DNA from: Bradyrhizobium guangdongense
GTDB lineage: Bacteria > Pseudomonadota > Alphaproteobacteria > Rhizobiales > Xanthobacteraceae
Direction: 5' to 3'
Assembly (NCBI RefSeq): GCF_006483445.1
Contig: NZ_PPPT01000109.1
Coordinates: 1-64,000 of the forward strand
Length of the DNA: 64,000 nt
Shown piece after piece: positions 60,855 to 64,000 of this stretch. Under the pieces are notes generated by a model. The model worked only from the letters and a program-made list of their open reading frames with translations, was not told the DNA's origin and searched no databases. Position 1 is the stretch's first letter, and each line of letters begins with the position of its first letter. A program made the translations under genes and the position numbers.

Positions 60855-61322
60855 TTAGCTGCGCTTCTCGACCTTCGCCGGAGCGGCCGGCTTGAGCAGG
60901 TCGGGCTGGACCGCCTTCTTCTCAGTCGTCTTGGACGAGATCACCTTGTGGTGATGGCGATGGCTGCGCACCGTCTTGTGCTGATCGGACGGCAGCACGG
61001 CGGCGTTGGCGTTCATCGCCTTCGCGGTCGCGTCGGCCTTCTTGTCCGACTTCACGTCGGTCTTGGTATCGGTCTTGGCATCGCTCTTCACGTCGGCCTT
61101 GCCGTCCGTCTTCACGTCGGATTTGGCAGTCGGCTTGACCTCCGGTTTCACGGCCGTGGTCGTCGACGTCTTGGTCTGCGACTGATCCGCCTTGATGACA
61201 GGTGCGGCCGTCGTGGTGTTGGTCGCAGAAGTCTTGGCCGGGTCCTTGGCGGGCTCGGTGGCGAACGCGGGAGCCGCGATCACGGCGGTGGCAAGGAAGG
61301 CTGCGGACAAGGTCTTCAACAT
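60855..61322 (-). CDS. Exported Lys/Thr/Ala-rich protein with KxDVK repeats
   Basis: 155 residues. Signal peptide (MLKTLSAAFLATAVIAAPAFA). Central tandem short repeats such as KSDVKTDGKADVKSDAKTDTK give a highly charged flexible region, and a HRHHHK patch (about 121-126) may bind metal. Probably envelope. No enzyme domain. Confidence 0.75.
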   Translation of the reverse strand: MLKTLSAAFLATAVIAAPAFATEPAKDPAKTSATNTTTAAPVIKADQSQTKTSTTTAVKPEVKPTAKSDVKTDGKADVKSDAKTDTKTDVKSDKKADATAKAMNANAAVLPSDQHKTVRSHRHHHKVISSKTTEKKAVQPDLLKPAAPAKVEKRS

Positions 61323-61562
61323 GGTTTTGTCTCCTCTGGAAGGATCTTGAGGCGGCGCCCTCTCGCCGACCCTTCGATCATGGTGGAGACGTTAGGCGGG
61401 GCGCGCTGAACCCATTCTGAAGCGCCCTTTCGGCATCCGTTCATCTGGATGACTTCTTTGTCATCTTCCACACCCCCGGCGGCCGGGAATGTTTTTGCAC
61501 CCCGGGTGTTCCGAAGCTGAGGCAATCGTGTAGGATCGCCGCATTCCATTCGGGAGAGATCA
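61323..61562. other. Divergent intergenic region
   Basis: 240 bases between two divergent exported-protein genes. Holds GGGAGAG before the TPR gene ATG. No other signal seen. Confidence 0.4.
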
Positions 61563-62102
61563 ATGCGCAAACTTTCTATGCTTCTGGTTCCGGGACTTGT
61601 CTCGATGGCGCTGGCCGCAACGCCCGTGCTGACGAGCGCTTACGCTGCGGGCAGCGACGATCCCTCCGCCCCGCCGAAGTCGGACACCTCGTCGAAGAAA
61701 AAGAAGAAGAGCTCGTCGGTCACCGATCCGAAATTCCTCGCGGCCTATCGCACTGCCTACACGACGATCTACGACCGCAACGACTATGCGAGCGCGATCG
61801 ACCAGTTGAAGGCGCTGAAGCGCAACGACGTCGCCGACGTCGCCAACCTGATCGGCTACTCCTATCGCAAGCTCGGCGACTACAAGCAGTCGAAGGCCTA
61901 TTACGAGTTGGCGCTGCAGGACGATCCGAACCACGTCCGCACCTGGCAGTATTACGGCCTCTGGCAGCTCGAGCAGGGCAACCGCGAGCAGGCCAAATAT
62001 CATCTCGACAAGATCGCCTCGCTCGCCGGCACCGGCAGCGACGAGTATCGCTCGCTCGCCTCGGCGCTCGACAAGCCGACCGGCACGACGCTCGTCTACT
62101 GA
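61563..62102 (+). CDS. Exported TPR protein
   Basis: 179 residues. Signal peptide (MRKLSMLLVPGLVSMALAATPVLTSAYA), a Lys/Ser-rich linker (KKKKKSSS), then TPR units: YTTIYDRNDYASAIDQLKAL, VADVANLIGYSYRKLGDYKQSKAYYELAL, and a third with WQLEQGNREQAKYHLDKI. Periplasmic scaffold. A terminator follows. Confidence 0.85.
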   Translation: MRKLSMLLVPGLVSMALAATPVLTSAYAAGSDDPSAPPKSDTSSKKKKKSSSVTDPKFLAAYRTAYTTIYDRNDYASAIDQLKALKRNDVADVANLIGYSYRKLGDYKQSKAYYELALQDDPNHVRTWQYYGLWQLEQGNREQAKYHLDKIASLAGTGSDEYRSLASALDKPTGTTLVY

Positions 62103-62122
62103 ACGAAGCGCAACTGGCTGAC

Positions 62123-62165
62123 GAACCGGCGCGACCCGCAAGGGTTGCGCCGGTTCTGTTTTGTC
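62123..62165 (+). terminator. Rho-independent terminator
   Basis: GAACCGGCGCGACCC (62123-62137), loop GCAA, GGGTTGCGCCGGTTC (62142-62156, one G-T wobble), then TGTTTTGT. Follows the TPR gene. Confidence 0.85.
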
Positions 62166-62209
62166 GGCTAGCTTTTGCGGATCGGATTCCCCTCACCTCC
62201 GGACACGCC

Positions 62210-63580
62210 ATGGACGCCTGGCTCCGCCCCGCGATCGCCTATATCGCCGAATGGCTCGACTATCAGGTCACCCTCGCCCGGCAGCCGGGCTGCATCATCG
62301 CGATCGCCCATCGCGGCGAGATCGTCGCCGAGCACGCCTTCGGGGTCGCCAATCTCGCCACCGGCGAGAAGCTGACGCCGCGTCATCGCTTCCGCATCGC
62401 CTCGCATTCGAAGAGCTTTACGTCTGCCGGCATCATGAAGCTGCGCGAGCAGAAGAAGCTCCGGCTCGACGATCCCGTCGGCCAATATGTCAGCGGCCTC
62501 AATCCCCGCGTCGCCGAGACGACGATCACGCAGGTGCTTTCGCACACCGCGGGCCTGATGCGCGACGGCGTCGATTCCGGCCAGTTCATCGACACCCGCC
62601 CTTACCTCAACGCGAAGGAGCTGATGGCCGAGCTGCGCATGCCGGTCGCGATCGAGCCCGGCACGCGCTTCAAATATTCCAACCACGGCTTCGGCCTGCT
62701 CGGCCTCGTGATCGAGGCGATCACGGGAGAGCCCTACCCGGTCTGGATCAAGCGCGAGATCATTTTGCCCGCGGGCCTGCGCGAGACCGAGCCGAACGCG
62801 CCCTTGCCGAAGGGCGCGGCGTTCGCGCGCGGTCACACGCGAAAGCTTCCGTTTGGCGAGCGCTGCGTCATCCCCGGCGATAACGACACCCACGCGATCA
62901 CGTCGGCCGCCGGCTTCGTCGCGACTGCGGCCGATACCGCGCGCTTCTTCAACCAGCTCGCGCCCAACGCGAAACGCAGCGTGCTCTCGGTCGCGAGCCG
63001 CCGCGAGATGACGCGCCACCACTGGCGCGTGCCGCAAAGTTTTGAGGCCTATTACGGCCTCGGCGTCAACGCCGGCAAAACCGACGGCTGGGATTGGTTC
63101 GGCCATGGCGGCGGCTTTCAGGGCTACCTCTCACGCACCGTCAGCATTCCTGCCTGCGAGCTGTCGATCTCGATCCTCTCGAACTCGATCGACGGCGGCG
63201 CGCCGTTCTGGATGGACGGCGCCCTGCAGATCCTGCGCGCCTTCAAGACGCGCGGCGCCCCCACGCGGCGCACGCGCGACTGGACCGGCCGCTGGTGGAC
63301 GATCTGGGGCGCCAGCGACCTCGTGCCGATGGGCGACCGCGTGCTGGTCGCCAATCCGCAATTCAACAACCCCTTCATGGATGCCGGCGAGATCGAGGTC
63401 ACCGGCCGCGACACCGGCAAGATCGTCTCCGCCTCAGGCTATGCGAGCCACGGCGAGCCCGTGCGCCGCGTCCGCGACAAGCGCGGCAAGGTCACCGGTG
63501 TCTGGCTTGCCGGCGCCCATGTGCGCCCCGCAGGCGTGGTGGCGAAGGAGATCGGGCGGAAATATACACGGGGAAAATAG
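62210..63580 (+). CDS. Serine beta-lactamase-family hydrolase
   Basis: 456 residues with the class C-like motifs: SxxK as SHSK at 65-68, YxN as YSN near 158, and HGGGFQGY toward the end as the KTG-box equivalent. No signal peptide, so likely cytoplasmic: an esterase or DD-peptidase-like hydrolase rather than a resistance enzyme. Length and the C-terminal extension (from about 350) are as in the larger family members. Confidence 0.88.
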   Translation: MDAWLRPAIAYIAEWLDYQVTLARQPGCIIAIAHRGEIVAEHAFGVANLATGEKLTPRHRFRIASHSKSFTSAGIMKLREQKKLRLDDPVGQYVSGLNPRVAETTITQVLSHTAGLMRDGVDSGQFIDTRPYLNAKELMAELRMPVAIEPGTRFKYSNHGFGLLGLVIEAITGEPYPVWIKREIILPAGLRETEPNAPLPKGAAFARGHTRKLPFGERCVIPGDNDTHAITSAAGFVATAADTARFFNQLAPNAKRSVLSVASRREMTRHHWRVPQSFEAYYGLGVNAGKTDGWDWFGHGGGFQGYLSRTVSIPACELSISILSNSIDGGAPFWMDGALQILRAFKTRGAPTRRTRDWTGRWWTIWGASDLVPMGDRVLVANPQFNNPFMDAGEIEVTGRDTGKIVSASGYASHGEPVRRVRDKRGKVTGVWLAGAHVRPAGVVAKEIGRKYTRGK

Positions 63581-63594
63581 CGACCGGGCCACGG

Positions 63595-63905
63595 CGAAGC
63601 AAACGCCGAAAACAACCCCATGCACAGTACATCACGGTGGCGTGAGCGAATGCGATTTTTCCGAAAATGACTTGCCCCGTCGGGCAAATCAGGAGTATAT
63701 TGTTATCATCGTAGGGTGTGGCTTTCGAACAGATCGTTGTGACGCGACACGCCCAATTCAGCAACCTCACTCGATGACTTCGTCGGCACGCGCGACAATG
63801 TCGCGGGCATCGTCGCGCCGACGAGCATCGCCTCATTCAGATTCACCGTTCACTGAATCCCGGCCCGAAACTGGACCGGCAAATCGCCCGGCGGCACCTG
63901 AAGCC
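63595..63905. repeat. Decayed Rhizobiales repeat fragments
   Basis: Contains a piece like the genus-wide repeat around GACTTGCCCCGTCGGGCAAA (about 63669-63688) and one resembling a widely copied repeat whose forward frame reads MTSSARAT (63774 onward) and ends WTGKSPGG (about 63871). Both are familiar from many intergenic copies in Bradyrhizobium; the frames here are broken and no gene is supported. Recognised from memory only. Confidence 0.5.
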
Positions 63906-63918
63906 CAGTGAAGTGTCT

Positions 63919-63991
63919 TGAGCTATAGGAGCTATCGCTATAGCTCATAATTCGTGATATTCTGAGCTATAGAGAGGAGCTCTATAGCTCA
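63919..63991 (+). promoter_or_regulatory. Two identical palindromic operators before the next gene
   Basis: TGAGCTATAG-N9-CTATAGCTCA occurs at 63919-63947 and again at 63963-63991. The arms are identical in both copies, each is a perfect 10-bp inverted repeat, both spacers are 9 bases, and the centres are 44 bp apart (about four helical turns). The second copy ends on the A of an ATG at 63991. Typical of a repressor site controlling the downstream gene; the regulator is unknown. Confidence 0.75.
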
Positions 63992-64000
63992 TGGCTTGGA
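63991..64000 (+). CDS. Start of a gene running off the right edge (uncertain)
   Basis: ATG GCT TGG is all that is visible. The duplicated operator and GAGAGGAG upstream (63973-63980) support a real start. Identity cannot be assessed. Confidence 0.3.

Noticed and set aside
63042-63911. 289-codon plus-strand frame over the beta-lactamase-family gene and the repeat
   Set aside because: Alternate frame of the hydrolase gene continuing into decayed repeats; no protein family signature of its own.

Overview
The window is GC-rich alphaproteobacterial chromosome. The short-protein families, the Rhizobiales intergenic repeats (about 35964-36060 and 63595-63905) and the tRNA sequences point to Bradyrhizobium or a close relative. 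This attribution comes from recognition, not a database search.

Layout. (1) 1-6016: the start of hyuA and a complete hyuB, a Phd/VapC-type toxin-antitoxin pair with a palindromic operator, an MFS transporter, a low-complexity acidic protein and a membrane protein. (2) 6170-31457, minus strand: about 25 kb of tightly packed, mostly overlapping genes for a phage-tail-like extracellular contractile injection system (eCIS, Afp/PVC/MAC type). In transcription order it encodes a small winged-helix-like protein, sheath, tube, a zinc-ribbon protein, a disordered eCIS protein, the tube cap (DUF4255/Afp16), the AAA+ ATPase (Afp15), a small conserved protein, two DUF4157 proteins (putative cargo), two tube-initiator/LysM-like proteins, a split hub/spike (gpD-like, gpV-like, PAAR-like), a gp25 baseplate protein, two gpJ-like baseplate proteins, a tail-I-like protein with a beta-helix, a 1108-residue DUF6519/beta-helix protein and a lysine-tailed coiled-coil protein. 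(3) 31770-35429: a divergent third DUF4157 protein with a C-terminal DUF4329/JAMM-like domain, a sigma-54 enhancer-binding protein with no sensor domain, and a DUF2278 plus lamin-tail protein. A -24/-12 promoter with perfect GG-N10-GC geometry lies just before the first eCIS gene and a second precedes the regulator gene, so the cluster looks like a sigma-54-controlled, autoregulated unit.

(4) 35571-36060: tRNA-Gly, then an apparently independent transcription unit of about 175 nt. It has a 17-bp-spaced promoter, a 14-codon ORF whose Shine-Dalgarno region is perfectly complementary to the last 16 nt of 16S rRNA, competing hairpins and a terminator. This is the least explained element in the window. 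A genus-specific repeat follows. (5) 36064-49328: hybrid histidine kinase with a divergent periplasmic binding protein, YCII protein, UvrD/Rep-type helicase, quinone oxidoreductase, DUF2235 membrane hydrolase, LLM oxidoreductase, tRNA-Tyr and an rRNA 2'-O-methyltransferase. (6) 49395-63580: exported and small proteins, tRNA-Thr, a cytochrome c-PQQ dehydrogenase, two methyltransferases, a P-loop protein, an Omp25-like barrel, a TPR protein and a serine beta-lactamase-family protein. (7) 63595-64000: decayed repeats, then two identical palindromic operators abutting the start of the next gene.

The exciting system is the eCIS with its sigma-54 switch and three DUF4157-led putative cargoes. The most novel single element is the small RNA/leader peptide at about 35778-35951.
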